49,885 nt of DNA from assembly GCA_947175665.1 (NCBI GenBank), contig CAMWNR010000005.1:1-49885 (forward strand), written 5' to 3'. The notes beneath the pieces are model-generated. The model was not told the origin of the DNA and searched no databases. It was given only the letters and a program-made list of their open reading frames with translations. The position numbers were made by a program, and so were the translations under genes. Shown here piece by piece: positions 1-8,389 of the stretch (position 1 is the stretch's first letter; each line of letters opens with the position of its first letter). Origin of the DNA: an uncultured Porphyromonadaceae bacterium (GTDB lineage: Bacteria; Bacteroidota; Bacteroidia; Bacteroidales; Muribaculaceae).

Positions 1-422
1 GTCCTCTCCCCGCGCAACTGGCCCAACCCCAACCACCCCCACCCCGCCGGGGCGTCCCGGGTGGGCCCCAGGGGGAGATCATCCGGCTCGGTGGGGGTAA
101 GATTTTCGGGGATAATTCTCCCGCCGAACCCGTAGGCATTAACCTTAGAGGGGTCGGAAAATCCAAGATTGCGCAGAGTGGCAGCGCTTACAAACTGCAT
201 ACCCGTACGGCCAATCTTGACTCTTACCCATTTTCCCTCAGCCAATTGAGACTGAGCGGCATAACGCTCTGCCCAAATGTCATCGGCGTTGCTATCGTCG
301 GTGCGTGTAAGTCCCGGAGTACTCCCGGAGAGAGCGCTCACAGAGCCGATAGCCGATAATAAAAAGAGCGCGGCAAATAACAATGGAAACAGATTGATTT
401 TATTTATATTTTTAAATTTCAC
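1..422 (-). CDS. PorU-like type IX secretion peptidase, N-terminal part (cut by window edge)
   Basis: Reading from a GTG at 422, the frame is open to the window edge (140 codons). An in-frame TAA lies five codons upstream of the GTG and no ATG lies nearby, so GTG is the only credible start. The product begins with a basic, then hydrophobic segment ending near SVSA (a signal peptide), followed by 'GKWVRVKIGRTGMQFV', 'LRNLGFSDPSKVNAYGFGG' and 'IIPENL'. That matches the conserved N-terminal region of PorU-type C25 peptidases, which process cargo of the type IX secretion system at the outer membrane in Bacteroidetes. The catalytic domain would lie beyond the window. The last ~95 bases at the edge are very GC-rich and read unlike the family. 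Family is inferred from these motifs only. Confidence 0.6.
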   Translation of the reverse strand, partial: MKFKNINKINLFPLLFAALFLLSAIGSVSALSGSTPGLTRTDDSNADDIWAERYAAQSQLAEGKWVRVKIGRTGMQFVSAATLRNLGFSDPSKVNAYGFGGRIIPENLTPTEPDDLPLGPTRDAPAGWGWLGLGQLRGER

Positions 423-513
423 AGCGATGTCTGATTAGTATAAAGTCTTTTCTACCATAAATGTAACGCCCCGGATATATAAATATTGCCTGATTAACAC
501 TAATTAAGACCTT

Positions 514-541
514 AGAGTGTGTTTGCTGTTAAATGATTTTA
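514..541. repeat. 28-bp dispersed repeat, copy 1
   Basis: This 28-bp stretch begins AGAGTGTGTTTGCT and ends TTAAATGATTTTA. It recurs at 14502-14529 in the same orientation with one mismatch. Both copies sit in AT-rich intergenic DNA. Function unknown. Confidence 0.7.
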
Positions 542-608
542 GGGGTCAAGTACAAAAGTCGGTTACAATTGTAAAAATAACACCCGAAACATGTATCGTG
601 GTGCAACA

Positions 609-905
609 TCCCGCGTAGCGGGATTTCAGCATAGGCACGTATCAGCAAAAATCTTTGATTTTTGCTGGTGCGTGTACCCCTATGCCTCCCCTCGATTAAT
701 GTGCCGCGTTAGCGGTACTTCAACGCCCCGCAAACACCCCCTTAAACACCATCACCGTTTTACACTCCTTAGACATTATCCCCGTTTTAAGAAGTACCGC
801 TAACGCGGCACGTGGATGTGTGGTGGGGCTACGCGGGTACACGCACCAGCAAAAATCGATAGATTTTTGCTGATACGTGCCTATGCTGAATGCCTGCTCT
901 GCAGG
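609..905. repeat. Nested palindrome made of two inverted repeat units
   Basis: Three perfect inverted-repeat pairs are nested: 627-653 with 862-888 (27 bp), 657-679 with 835-857 (23 bp) and 701-720 with 792-811 (20 bp). Each outer arm also folds on itself (CAGCAAAAATC paired with GATTTTTGCTG). Local hairpins occur at CCCGCG-TAG-CGGG near 610 and GCCTGC-TCT-GCAGGC at 891-905. The layout is a pair of REP-like units in inverted orientation, able to form a cruciform in DNA or a long hairpin in RNA. It lies between the divergent PorU-like start and the 3' end of the lysozyme gene. Confidence 0.75.
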
Positions 906-1093
906 CGGCTTACGCAAGACCCGTTACGAAACCATCTCAACCCGAAGGGTGATAATGAAAAAGTTCCGTACGCCTGCGGCAAAACCTCAGTTCTTCTCCG
1001 TCATATCCTAAAATCGGTTTTCTTACGGTGGGATGAGAACTGGCGTACTGTTCGTAGCACTATACTCAGGCGAGCCATAACAAGTGCCGGGGT

Positions 1094-1867
1094 CTATGGG
1101 GTGTCGTAGGGCCATTGCGCTCCTTGCAGGTAATTATCCCATTCGCGACGGGAGCCGCAGAATACATCAAGGTCTACATCACCTCTTATCCCTTTGACGC
1201 GACCTCGGTGATAATACTGGCGGAAAGTCCACTCTGCATCGATAGGTGAGGAATTTAACGAACATATCCAGAGGCAAGCACCGGGTGCCGTGTCACGTAT
1301 GTATTGATAATATCCCGCACGGGTGCAATAAAAAGTAACTCTGTAGCCTGATATGTTGAGATACTGCACCATCGCTTCGAGACGGCGTGAAATCTGCAAC
1401 GAATCAACACCTGCGGCGTTGTTGCTCTCCTCAACATCTATGGCTACACCCAAGTCGAGATGACGATTACCGATCGCTTTAATCAGATTCTTGGCCTGAG
1501 CCACACCACCTACATCAAATCGAAAATAATGGTAAGCCCCGATTTTCAGTCCGGCATGCGAGGCCTTATCATAATTGATACGGAAATTCTTATCTTTAAA
1601 GGTATCACCCTCAGAGGCTTTGATGAAGATAAAATCAATTCCGTCGGCCGCGGCCGCATCCAGATTCATCATGCCGTTGTGAGCCGACACGTCAATCCCC
1701 CTTACCGGAAATTCCTCCGGATCGATATAGGGTGGAGAGGTCATAAATTCGTTGTAAGCCCAACGAGATACAAATATGAGCAGTATTGCCACAACGATAA
1801 AGAGCAGCGAGATCTTAAGATCCTGCAACTTACTTACAATTGCTGCAAATGTTGACAACCTGCTCAT
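1094..1867 (-). CDS. Membrane-anchored glycoside hydrolase family 25 lysozyme
   Basis: This 257-residue protein has one N-terminal membrane segment (about residues 19-35) and then a GH25 (1,4-beta-N-acetylmuramidase) domain. The GH25 signatures are visible: 'GIDVSAHNG' with Asp59, 'FIKASEGDTF', 'IGAYHYFRF', and 'AIDVEES' with Asp144 and Glu146 in the active-site strand. The family cleaves peptidoglycan between MurNAc and GlcNAc. The N-terminal anchor implies action on the periplasmic side of the inner membrane. It is the last gene of a minus-strand run that starts at the CvpA-family gene, 36 bp after the GT11 gene. A role in wall remodelling rather than attack is inferred from the single anchor and housekeeping context. 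Confidence 0.9.
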   Translation of the reverse strand: MSRLSTFAAIVSKLQDLKISLLFIVVAILLIFVSRWAYNEFMTSPPYIDPEEFPVRGIDVSAHNGMMNLDAAAADGIDFIFIKASEGDTFKDKNFRINYDKASHAGLKIGAYHYFRFDVGGVAQAKNLIKAIGNRHLDLGVAIDVEESNNAAGVDSLQISRRLEAMVQYLNISGYRVTFYCTRAGYYQYIRDTAPGACLWICSLNSSPIDAEWTFRQYYHRGRVKGIRGDVDLDVFCGSRREWDNYLQGAQWPYDTP

Positions 1868-1903
1868 GTTACCTCCTATAATGTGACTTTTAAAACAATG
1901 CGA

Positions 1904-2830
1904 TTAATTTGGTATCATTATCGCTTCAGGTATTTTCTCCTTCCAATGGTGCGACTCCTTACAGTCCGGTATTATGAGGCATCCATCCGCACGGTTAAGC
2001 AGGTAAGCATATTTACCGAAACTGCCGGCTGAGGATATTTTATGTTTACACCTTGAGAGCAACCATAAATCCACATACCCTTTAGATGCATCATTTTGAT
2101 CCTGAACAAGATACTCGCCCTGAGGGAGAGCAGGGAGCAACTCCTCTTTAACCCAGTCAGGCTCATCGCTGAATATAAAGAATTTAAGATTCTCACCACT
2201 GTATTTCTCTCTTAAAAACTCGATAGCCCTGATGAAATACTCTTTTGAAGCGGGAGCACCGTAAGAAGGTAAATATCGTGTCAAGTCACCCCGGCGTACA
2301 TGGATTCCTACACTCTGCTCCTCGTTTTCGATTAAATCAGCCAAATGTAAATCACAGTCAGAGAGGTTTACGGGGTTACACTTGAAAATACGAGACATAT
2401 CATGAAAGAAATCCTTATCGCCCGGCAGGTAGCCGGAGATGTAAAGCGGGGGTTGAAGTTTCTTCCAACTAAACTTACTGTTTTGCCAATCAGGAGTATA
2501 GGTATACAGCAAGCGGTAAAGCCGTAATTTAAGGGGGTTGATGCGCGTGGGTACTTTCAGGTCCGGAAAAAGATTAAGCAAGTCAAAATTTCTGACCTGA
2601 ATACCATCGATATCCTTCCCGCACTCCTTAAACCAAACCAGATCGTAGACCAGATTGGGGTCGCTGTTCTCACGGAGTATCTCACCTGCAATATAGTGAT
2701 GCATCTGTGAGGAGATACCCCCGTCAACTTTAATAATAATGCCGGGAGTCAGCAAACCGGTGGAATGCAGTAATTTAGCCACCGGAGAGGCGATAGTGGT
2801 CAGAACTTTTCTTATAAAGTTATCTCTCAT
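1904..2830 (-). CDS. Glycosyltransferase family 11, alpha-1,2-fucosyltransferase-like
   Basis: This 308-residue protein carries the GT11 hallmark HVRRGD at residues 177-182 in 'VGIHVRRGD', the GDP-fucose binding motif of alpha-1,2-fucosyltransferases. It is followed by 'FIFSDEPDWVKEELL' and 'WLLSRCKHKISSAGSFG', typical of the family C-terminal half. It would transfer fucose from GDP-fucose to a surface glycan such as capsule or LPS. The ATG overlaps the sufS stop codon (ATGA), so translation is probably coupled to sufS. No glycan-synthesis cluster surrounds it, which is odd for a fucosyltransferase. Family assignment is firm; acceptor and linkage are not known. Confidence 0.85.
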   Translation of the reverse strand: MRDNFIRKVLTTIASPVAKLLHSTGLLTPGIIIKVDGGISSQMHHYIAGEILRENSDPNLVYDLVWFKECGKDIDGIQVRNFDLLNLFPDLKVPTRINPLKLRLYRLLYTYTPDWQNSKFSWKKLQPPLYISGYLPGDKDFFHDMSRIFKCNPVNLSDCDLHLADLIENEEQSVGIHVRRGDLTRYLPSYGAPASKEYFIRAIEFLREKYSGENLKFFIFSDEPDWVKEELLPALPQGEYLVQDQNDASKGYVDLWLLSRCKHKISSAGSFGKYAYLLNRADGCLIIPDCKESHHWKEKIPEAIMIPN

Positions 2831-4068
2831 GAAAGCATCATATTAACTCTTTCGACAGCGCGCACGAAAGTCTCCACTTCCTCCTCGGTATTATAAGCGG
2901 CAAAAGAGGCTCTGACCGTGCCGGGGATGCCTAAACGCTCCATAAGAGGTTGGGCGCAATGATGACCTGTGCGCACGGCGATACCCAGCCCGTCGAGGAG
3001 CATACCGACATCATACGGGTGTTCATTTCCTATCAGAAATGACAGGACTGCACTCTTGTGAGCGGCCTCTCCGAATATCCTGATACCGGGTATACGGTCG
3101 CGGAGCATATCGGTAGCCAACCGGAGCAGATGATCCTCATGAGATTCTATAGCGGCGAGACCGTACTCTTCAATAAACTCAAAGCACTTGCTAAAGGCGG
3201 CGATACCTACAAAATCAGGTGTGCCGGCTTCAAATTTAAAAGGGAGATCAGCGTATGTAGTACCATCAAAAGATACATGGGCGATCATCTCACCCCCACC
3301 TTGATAAGGGGGCATCTTTTCGAGCAATTCCTCTTTACCGTAAAGTACTCCTATACCTGCCGGACCGTACATCTTATGCGAAGAGAAAACATAAAAATCG
3401 CAATCGAGGGCTTGCATATCGAGAGAGAGATGAGGGGAAGCCTGCGCGCCGTCAACCAGCACCGGCACTCCATGCGAGTGGGCGATGCTTACCATCTCCT
3501 CGACGGGATTTATGGTGCCTAAAACGTTAGACACATGCGTAAATGCTGCCATGACAGTACGCTCGTTAAAGAGCGAGCGATATTGGTCGAGATCCAACTC
3601 ACCGCGGTCATTTATGTCGACTACCTTAATCGAGAGGTTACGATGTTTGCAAAGAAGTTGCCAAGGTACTATATTAGCATGATGCTCCATTACGGTAAGG
3701 ATAATCTCCCCTCCGGCGGGAAAAGATTGTCCGAAAGAAGCAGCCACAAGGTTTATAGCCTCGGTAGCACCGCGGGTGAAGATAACCTCTTTGACAGAGC
3801 GCGCGTTGATATAACGGACCACTTCACGACGGGTATGTTCCTGAAGTTCGGTAGCCTCCTGGGAGAGAGTATGCACTCCCCGGTGTACATTGGCCTTATG
3901 ATTGAGATACACAGACTCCACAGCATCTATCACCCTGCGGGGTGTCTGAGATGTAGCCGTATTGTCAAGATATACAAGCGGATGGCCGTTGACCGATCGT
4001 TGGAGTGATGGAAACTCGCTGCGGATAGCCATTACATCATAGTCAGTATTTTTAAATTGTGGAGACAT
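2827..4068 (-). CDS. sufS: Cysteine desulfurase SufS
   Basis: This 413-residue PLP enzyme has the PLP lysine in 'SSHKMYGPAGIGVLYG' (Lys232), the cofactor-contact 'HVSNVLGTINPV', and the catalytic cysteine in 'RTGHHCAQPL' (Cys371). It releases sulfur from L-cysteine as persulfide for Fe-S cluster assembly on the SUF scaffold. Length and motifs match group II desulfurases (SufS/CsdA). It follows sufD by 81 bp. A TAAGTAAGTA motif lies just upstream at 4084-4093. No sufE or sufU partner is visible in the window, so the sulfur acceptor must be encoded elsewhere. Confidence 0.95.
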   Translation of the reverse strand: MSPQFKNTDYDVMAIRSEFPSLQRSVNGHPLVYLDNTATSQTPRRVIDAVESVYLNHKANVHRGVHTLSQEATELQEHTRREVVRYINARSVKEVIFTRGATEAINLVAASFGQSFPAGGEIILTVMEHHANIVPWQLLCKHRNLSIKVVDINDRGELDLDQYRSLFNERTVMAAFTHVSNVLGTINPVEEMVSIAHSHGVPVLVDGAQASPHLSLDMQALDCDFYVFSSHKMYGPAGIGVLYGKEELLEKMPPYQGGGEMIAHVSFDGTTYADLPFKFEAGTPDFVGIAAFSKCFEFIEEYGLAAIESHEDHLLRLATDMLRDRIPGIRIFGEAAHKSAVLSFLIGNEHPYDVGMLLDGLGIAVRTGHHCAQPLMERLGIPGTVRASFAAYNTEEEVETFVRAVERVNMMLS

Positions 4069-4149
4069 AGTTAACTCAAATTATTAAGTAAGTATATTTG
4101 CTCGTTAATACCCCCGGGTGGAAGTGAGTATCGGTAGGTGTGCCGAAGT

Positions 4150-5511
4150 TTATTTCCCTACGGCCGGGCAATCGGAATCGCAATCGTGGCAACCTGCTGA
4201 TTTACCGGCAAACCGGCGCTCCACCATCTGGGTCAGGCGTTCGCGCAGACCCGGTATCTCAACAGAATCGATAACATCGGCCATAAACGCCTGCTTGAGC
4301 AGGAGGCGGGCCTGAGGTTCCGAAAGACCGCGGGTACGCATATAAAACATCTGCATCTCATCAAGTCGACCGGTAGCCGAACCGTGTGAGCATTTCACAT
4401 CATCATTATAGATCTCCAGTTGAGGTTTGGAGAACATCCGAGCCTCATCACTGCCGATAATATTTCGGTTGCTCTGGTAAGCCTCTGTTTTCTCGGCACC
4501 CGGTGCCACTTTAACCAAACCGGTAAATGCGCAACGCGCCTGATCATCGACTGAATATTTAAATAACTCCTCGGTTATGCACTTCGGGAAATCGTGATCC
4601 ACCCGAGAGTAAGTGTCTATGCGGCGCTCACGGTCAGCGATACCCATACCGTAGAGTCTGAGACGGCTACCCTCTTCTGCAAAGGCGCAGTGATACTCAT
4701 TGCGGGTTGTGCCGTTATAAATGGTCATACCGTTGATCACCACATTCGACTCACACTTCTGAGCCACCCATAATGTGGAGAGTCTGGTAGTAGATTCGGA
4801 AGACTCCTCCATATCATAATATTCAAAGTGTGCTCCGCGGTCAGCATATATCTCAATGGTCTGCAGAGCCATAAGAGGAGTATCGGGGGTGGAGGTGTGA
4901 TCACACACCAGAAGTTTTGCTTCCGAATCTGCCTCAGCCACAATAACGATGCGCCTTACGGTCATAAGATTTTCAGCACCACCGAGAAGGTTTACGAGTT
5001 GCAGCGGGCGCTCGATTTTAACTCCTGCCGGAATACGTATCCACAAGCCATCCTGACAGAGGAGGGTGGAAAGTGCGACAACAGGATTATAAGGATCTGC
5101 CAGACGGTTGTAATACTGTCTGACGGTATTGCAATCGGTAGTGGCAAACTGAGCCAAGGAACCAATCTCCACACCGGCCGGCAGAGTATCTACAGCCTCC
5201 GGACGAGACACAAAAGTATCATTGACCAGCATATAAAGCGAGGTGGTCATGCGAGGCACACCGCAATGAAAACTTTCGGCCGGATTAACCCTGAGAGGGA
5301 TGCGATTGATATTCAGACCGTAATTATGGCCCAGAATCTTAGGAAGGTCAGTGATTTCATAATTTTCACTCCCTAAGCGGGGGAGATGCAACTTCTTGAG
5401 AATATCGCAGGCAACCGGGCGGCATTCATTCAGCAAGGGTGCCGAATGAGAGTCAATCGCATCGCGATTTTGCTCAAAAAGGTCGATATATTGTTTTAGA
5501 GCCTCTTCCAT
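4150..5511 (-). CDS. sufD: Fe-S cluster assembly protein SufD
   Basis: This 453-residue protein has the SufB/SufD beta-helix core. Conserved pieces are 'EEGSRLRLYGMGIADRERR', 'ARCAFTGLVKVAPGAEKT' and 'DDVKCSHGSATGRLDEMQMF', followed by 'QARLLLKQAF'. SufD partners SufB and the ATPase SufC in the SUF scaffold complex in the cytoplasm. The N-terminal region is divergent, as usual for SufD versus SufB, and the length (453) fits SufD. Its ATG begins one base after the sufC stop, so the two are one operon. Because SufB and SufD are paralogues I checked for SufB identity; the short length and gene order (sufC-sufD-sufS) favour SufD. Confidence 0.9.
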   Translation of the reverse strand: MEEALKQYIDLFEQNRDAIDSHSAPLLNECRPVACDILKKLHLPRLGSENYEITDLPKILGHNYGLNINRIPLRVNPAESFHCGVPRMTTSLYMLVNDTFVSRPEAVDTLPAGVEIGSLAQFATTDCNTVRQYYNRLADPYNPVVALSTLLCQDGLWIRIPAGVKIERPLQLVNLLGGAENLMTVRRIVIVAEADSEAKLLVCDHTSTPDTPLMALQTIEIYADRGAHFEYYDMEESSESTTRLSTLWVAQKCESNVVINGMTIYNGTTRNEYHCAFAEEGSRLRLYGMGIADRERRIDTYSRVDHDFPKCITEELFKYSVDDQARCAFTGLVKVAPGAEKTEAYQSNRNIIGSDEARMFSKPQLEIYNDDVKCSHGSATGRLDEMQMFYMRTRGLSEPQARLLLKQAFMADVIDSVEIPGLRERLTQMVERRFAGKSAGCHDCDSDCPAVGK

Positions 5512-5512
5512 A

Positions 5513-6274
5513 TCAGTTTACGTTTTCGCCAAGTTCCTCTTTAATCCAGTCATAACCGCGCTCCTCAAGTTCGAGAGCGAGTTCCGGACCGGCAGTCTTC
5601 ACGATTTTACCTTTATACAGGATGTGAATAATGTCGGGTTTGATGTAATCGAGCAGGCGCTGATAGTGGGTGATTACTATAGTGGCGTTATTATCGGTTT
5701 TCAGTTTATTGACACCCTCAGCCACAATGCGCAGTGCATCGATATCCAGCCCGGAGTCAGTCTCATCGAGGATAGACAACTTCGGTTCGAGTACAGCCAT
5801 CTGGAAAATCTCGTTACGTTTCTTCTCACCACCAGAGAAACCCTCGTTGACGCTACGCGAAGCGAGTTTATTATCGAGTTCGACAATAGCGCGTTTCTCG
5901 CGCATCAACTTCAGAAATTCAGCGGCACTCATAGGAGATTTGCCAAAATATTCTCTTTTGGCATTCACAGCGGCGCGCATGAAATTCATCATAGACACAC
6001 CCGGGATCTCCACCGGATACTGGAATCCGAGAAATAACCCCTCATGGCTCCTTATCTCAGGTGCCATAGCGAGAAGATCCTTGCCATAAAATTCGGCGCT
6101 GCCTGATGTTACTGTATAAGCCGGATTACCGGCAAGAACCATAGAGAGAGTGGATTTGCCGGAGCCATTCGGACCCATAATAGCGTGCACCTCACCCGGA
6201 CGCACCTCGAGATTGATACCTTTGAGAATCTCCTTGCCGTTTATCTCGGCGTGCAGATCGCTTACCTTTAGCAT
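5513..6274 (-). CDS. sufC: Fe-S cluster assembly ATPase SufC
   Basis: This ABC-type ATPase has Walker A 'GPNGSGKST' (residues 34-42), the signature 'FSGGEKKRNE', and the SufC-specific Walker B stretch 'LSILDETDSGLD'. I place the start at the ATG at 6274, giving 253 residues and the family-typical N terminus 'MLKVSDLHAEINGKEIL'. The frame is open further upstream but that part overlaps the neighbouring gene in another frame and has no family similarity. SufC powers cluster assembly by the SufBCD complex. It sits 31 bp after the CvpA-family gene where sufB would be expected in this gene order. Confidence 0.93.
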   Translation of the reverse strand: MLKVSDLHAEINGKEILKGINLEVRPGEVHAIMGPNGSGKSTLSMVLAGNPAYTVTSGSAEFYGKDLLAMAPEIRSHEGLFLGFQYPVEIPGVSMMNFMRAAVNAKREYFGKSPMSAAEFLKLMREKRAIVELDNKLASRSVNEGFSGGEKKRNEIFQMAVLEPKLSILDETDSGLDIDALRIVAEGVNKLKTDNNATIVITHYQRLLDYIKPDIIHILYKGKIVKTAGPELALELEERGYDWIKEELGENVN

Positions 6275-6305
6275 GATATGATGTTCTATTTTAAATTTTA
6301 CGGTT

Positions 6306-6926
6306 TTATAATATGTCAGCGTATCGCGCGACATCATTGCATATATTAGAAACGCCTTCGGGTGCCGGATAGTTGGCAGAGATGCACTTTGCGGCGCGAA
6401 GTTGCTCCTCGTGGGCAAACTCATCAAAACTTTCCGACCCAAGACATGCGGGGGCTATCCATAATACTGCCTCAATAATATTGCCATCGTCAGATTTGCC
6501 ATGACGCATCAGAGCCGACTCCGGATTGAAGCCCACAAGAATATTATAGACTATAGATAGTTGCAATAAATAATTGACCAGACAGAAAAAAACTCCTAAC
6601 AGAGAGTCAAGCAATCCGCTCCCCATGTCTGCCACAGCCTTGCGAATAATAGCGGTGATGGTATCGAAAATGGCATAAACCACAGCAAATACCACCCCGG
6701 CACCGAGGTTGCTGGCGAGGTATTTTCCCCCTCTCTCAACCAAAAAAGCGGGGAGAACAGATGAGGCAATGTCTGTCGAGGCATCCATAAAGATATGTGC
6801 GCAAACTATGCCGAAAGCCATACCGAGTACAGAAGTCACCAATCCGGTAAGGCCGCATCGATAACCTCTGATTACAGCAAATGCTGCAACGCAGATAGCG
6901 ATGATATGATAAAGGGCATCTGTCAT
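6306..6926 (-). CDS. CvpA family membrane protein
   Basis: This 206-residue protein starts at the ATG at 6926 ('MTDALYHIIAICVAAFAVIRG'), which matches the N terminus of CvpA proteins better than an upstream in-frame start. It has four hydrophobic segments in its first ~140 residues, with the family feature 'RGYRCGLTGLV' after the first. The C-terminal ~50 residues are soluble. CvpA proteins are inner-membrane proteins linked to colicin V production in E. coli and to envelope stress; the biochemical role is unclear. It is the first gene of the minus-strand run leading to sufC, and its start region is divergent from the GT4 gene promoter. Confidence 0.8.
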   Translation of the reverse strand: MTDALYHIIAICVAAFAVIRGYRCGLTGLVTSVLGMAFGIVCAHIFMDASTDIASSVLPAFLVERGGKYLASNLGAGVVFAVVYAIFDTITAIIRKAVADMGSGLLDSLLGVFFCLVNYLLQLSIVYNILVGFNPESALMRHGKSDDGNIIEAVLWIAPACLGSESFDEFAHEEQLRAAKCISANYPAPEGVSNICNDVARYADIL

Positions 6927-6969
6927 GTCATACAAAATTAACGCTTTTCCTCCTACTATCAAAATTGAT

Positions 6970-7000
6970 TTTGTGAAATCACCTCTTGTAATTATATTTG
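6970..7000 (+). promoter_or_regulatory. Bacteroidetes-type promoter for the GT4 gene
   Basis: TTTG at 6970-6973 is followed after 19 bp by TATATTTG at 6993-7000, an exact match to the Bacteroidetes housekeeping consensus TTTG-N19/21-TAnnTTTG. Transcription would start near 7007 and leave a leader of about 78 nt. That leader begins with a 13-bp direct repeat (7007-7019 and 7027-7039). Confidence 0.65.
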
Positions 7001-7084
7001 TATCTCTTTATATAATCATATCAGTATTTATATAATCATGTTACTCTCTCTTACTCATCTTTTGCAAAATTATATCAGCGGCTT

Positions 7085-8389
7085 ATGAAACCAAAGCATA
7101 TACTCTTTCTGTTACCCGAATTTCCGATACTCGGCGGTATGGAGAAAATTACGGCCGGAGTGGCCGGAAAATTAGCGGAGCGCGGTCATCGGGTCACCAT
7201 TTATGCCGCTAAACCTACGCAGAGTGAGGTAAATATTCCTCTAAGCGATCTGATAACATTGCATTATACCGGAAATTGGAAAGACCGTAGCGAGGAGGCT
7301 CAAAAACTTATAGAGTATTTACATCAAGAGAGGGTGGATATAATCATCAACGAGTCGCTTGTGTCATCACCGGTGACAGATGTATTGGAGATAGTGAGGG
7401 AGCAAACGCATATACCTGTCATACAGGTATATCATGGTATGCCACGTGTGACCTATCACAGACCGAGGGCTGAGAATGAAGGGGTTCGGTATAAGAGATT
7501 GATAAAATCTATATTCTGGCCCTTATACTGTATCAGAAATCAGAAGCGATATGTAAGGGATATACGCAGGGTGTTACAATGCAGCGATATAATGGTGGTT
7601 TTATCGCCTGAATTTATAGAGAATATTTATGAGATAGCCGGTTCTGAATTTTTAAACTCCCTCACAGATAAGTCATGCGGGCATCAAGGCCACTCCAAGG
7701 TGGTATGTATCCCTAATTTTGTAGAATACATTCCACTGGAAGGCGTGGTGCAGGAGGAGGTGCAGGAGGATGTGCAGGAGGATGTAAAAGAGGATGTTAA
7801 GGAGGATATGTATAGGACTGCAGGCGGGTTTGCAAAGAGGGAGAACAGAATAATATATTGCGGCAGGATTCGGGAGAATCAGAAGCGCGTATCGAGAGTG
7901 CTCCGGATATGGGAGCGGACTGCGCCTTTATTTCCCGATTGGGAACTTGACCTGATAGGTGACGGGCCTGATATGAAGAGATATAAAAGGTATGTGAGAA
8001 AGAGAGGGATAGAGAGGGTTAATTTCCGGGGTTATATATCCCGACCGCGAGAGATGATGTATGCGAGTAAGATATTACTACTTACTTCTGACCATGAAGG
8101 TATGGGTCTGGTAGTAGCCGAGGCTCAGTTGTCGGGGTGTGTGCCTATAATATACAACTCTTTTGCGACGGCATCGCATCTTATAGAAAACGGTAAAGAC
8201 GGATTGCTGATACCACCATTTGAGGAGGATAAATTTATAAGGGGACTGCATCGGTTGATGCAATCCCCTGAAGAGTTAGATAGAATGAGTCGTAATGCGG
8301 AGGAGAATAGAGAAAAATATGACCCGGCTGGTATAGTGGATAAGTGGGAGGAGATAATCTGCGCTGTCACTTCTTCTTCTCCTCGGTAG
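7085..8389 (+). CDS. Glycosyltransferase family 4
   Basis: This 434-residue GT-B protein starts with 'ILFLLPEFPILGGMEK', the glycine-rich acceptor-side loop of GT4 enzymes. It carries the donor-site motif 'SDHEGMGLVVAEAQLSG', an E-x7-E pair, after 'VNFRGYISRPREMMY'. The likely job is transfer of a sugar from a nucleotide-sugar donor to a surface glycan. Between the two Rossmann halves, residues about 222-241 are an acidic repeat of V-[QK]-E-[DE] encoded by five 12-bp units. The gene stands alone on the plus strand behind its own promoter and its 3' end overlaps lgt by 23 bp tail to tail. Donor and acceptor cannot be told. Confidence 0.85.
   Translation: MKPKHILFLLPEFPILGGMEKITAGVAGKLAERGHRVTIYAAKPTQSEVNIPLSDLITLHYTGNWKDRSEEAQKLIEYLHQERVDIIINESLVSSPVTDVLEIVREQTHIPVIQVYHGMPRVTYHRPRAENEGVRYKRLIKSIFWPLYCIRNQKRYVRDIRRVLQCSDIMVVLSPEFIENIYEIAGSEFLNSLTDKSCGHQGHSKVVCIPNFVEYIPLEGVVQEEVQEDVQEDVKEDVKEDMYRTAGGFAKRENRIIYCGRIRENQKRVSRVLRIWERTAPLFPDWELDLIGDGPDMKRYKRYVRKRGIERVNFRGYISRPREMMYASKILLLTSDHEGMGLVVAEAQLSGCVPIIYNSFATASHLIENGKDGLLIPPFEEDKFIRGLHRLMQSPEELDRMSRNAEENREKYDPAGIVDKWEEIICAVTSSSPR
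7748..7807 (+). repeat. In-frame 12-bp minisatellite (five units) in the GT4 gene
   Basis: Five consecutive 12-bp units of the form GTG-CAG-GAG-GAT encode V-[QK]-E-[DE]. The first three are nearly identical; the last two have drifted (GTA-AAA and GTT-AAG). Since the unit is a multiple of three, gain or loss of units would change linker length without a frameshift. The repeat lies in the linker between the two GT-B domains. Confidence 0.85.

Larger units (their letters stand above)
423..1093. other. Intergenic region with repeats, no supported gene
   Basis: No convincing gene lies between the PorU-like start and the lysozyme stop. The stretch holds one copy of a 28-bp dispersed repeat (514-541) and a large nested palindrome (about 609-905). 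The short open frames inside the palindrome are products of its symmetry and carry no recognisable protein sequence. Confidence 0.6.

Noticed and set aside
591-1109. Short proteins in the palindromic region
   Set aside because: The frames mirror each other across the inverted repeats, as expected from symmetry and not from coding.
8367-8389. Possible frameshift joining the GT4 gene and lgt
   Set aside because: The genes are tail to tail on opposite strands; a 23-bp overlap of ends is ordinary and both products are full length.
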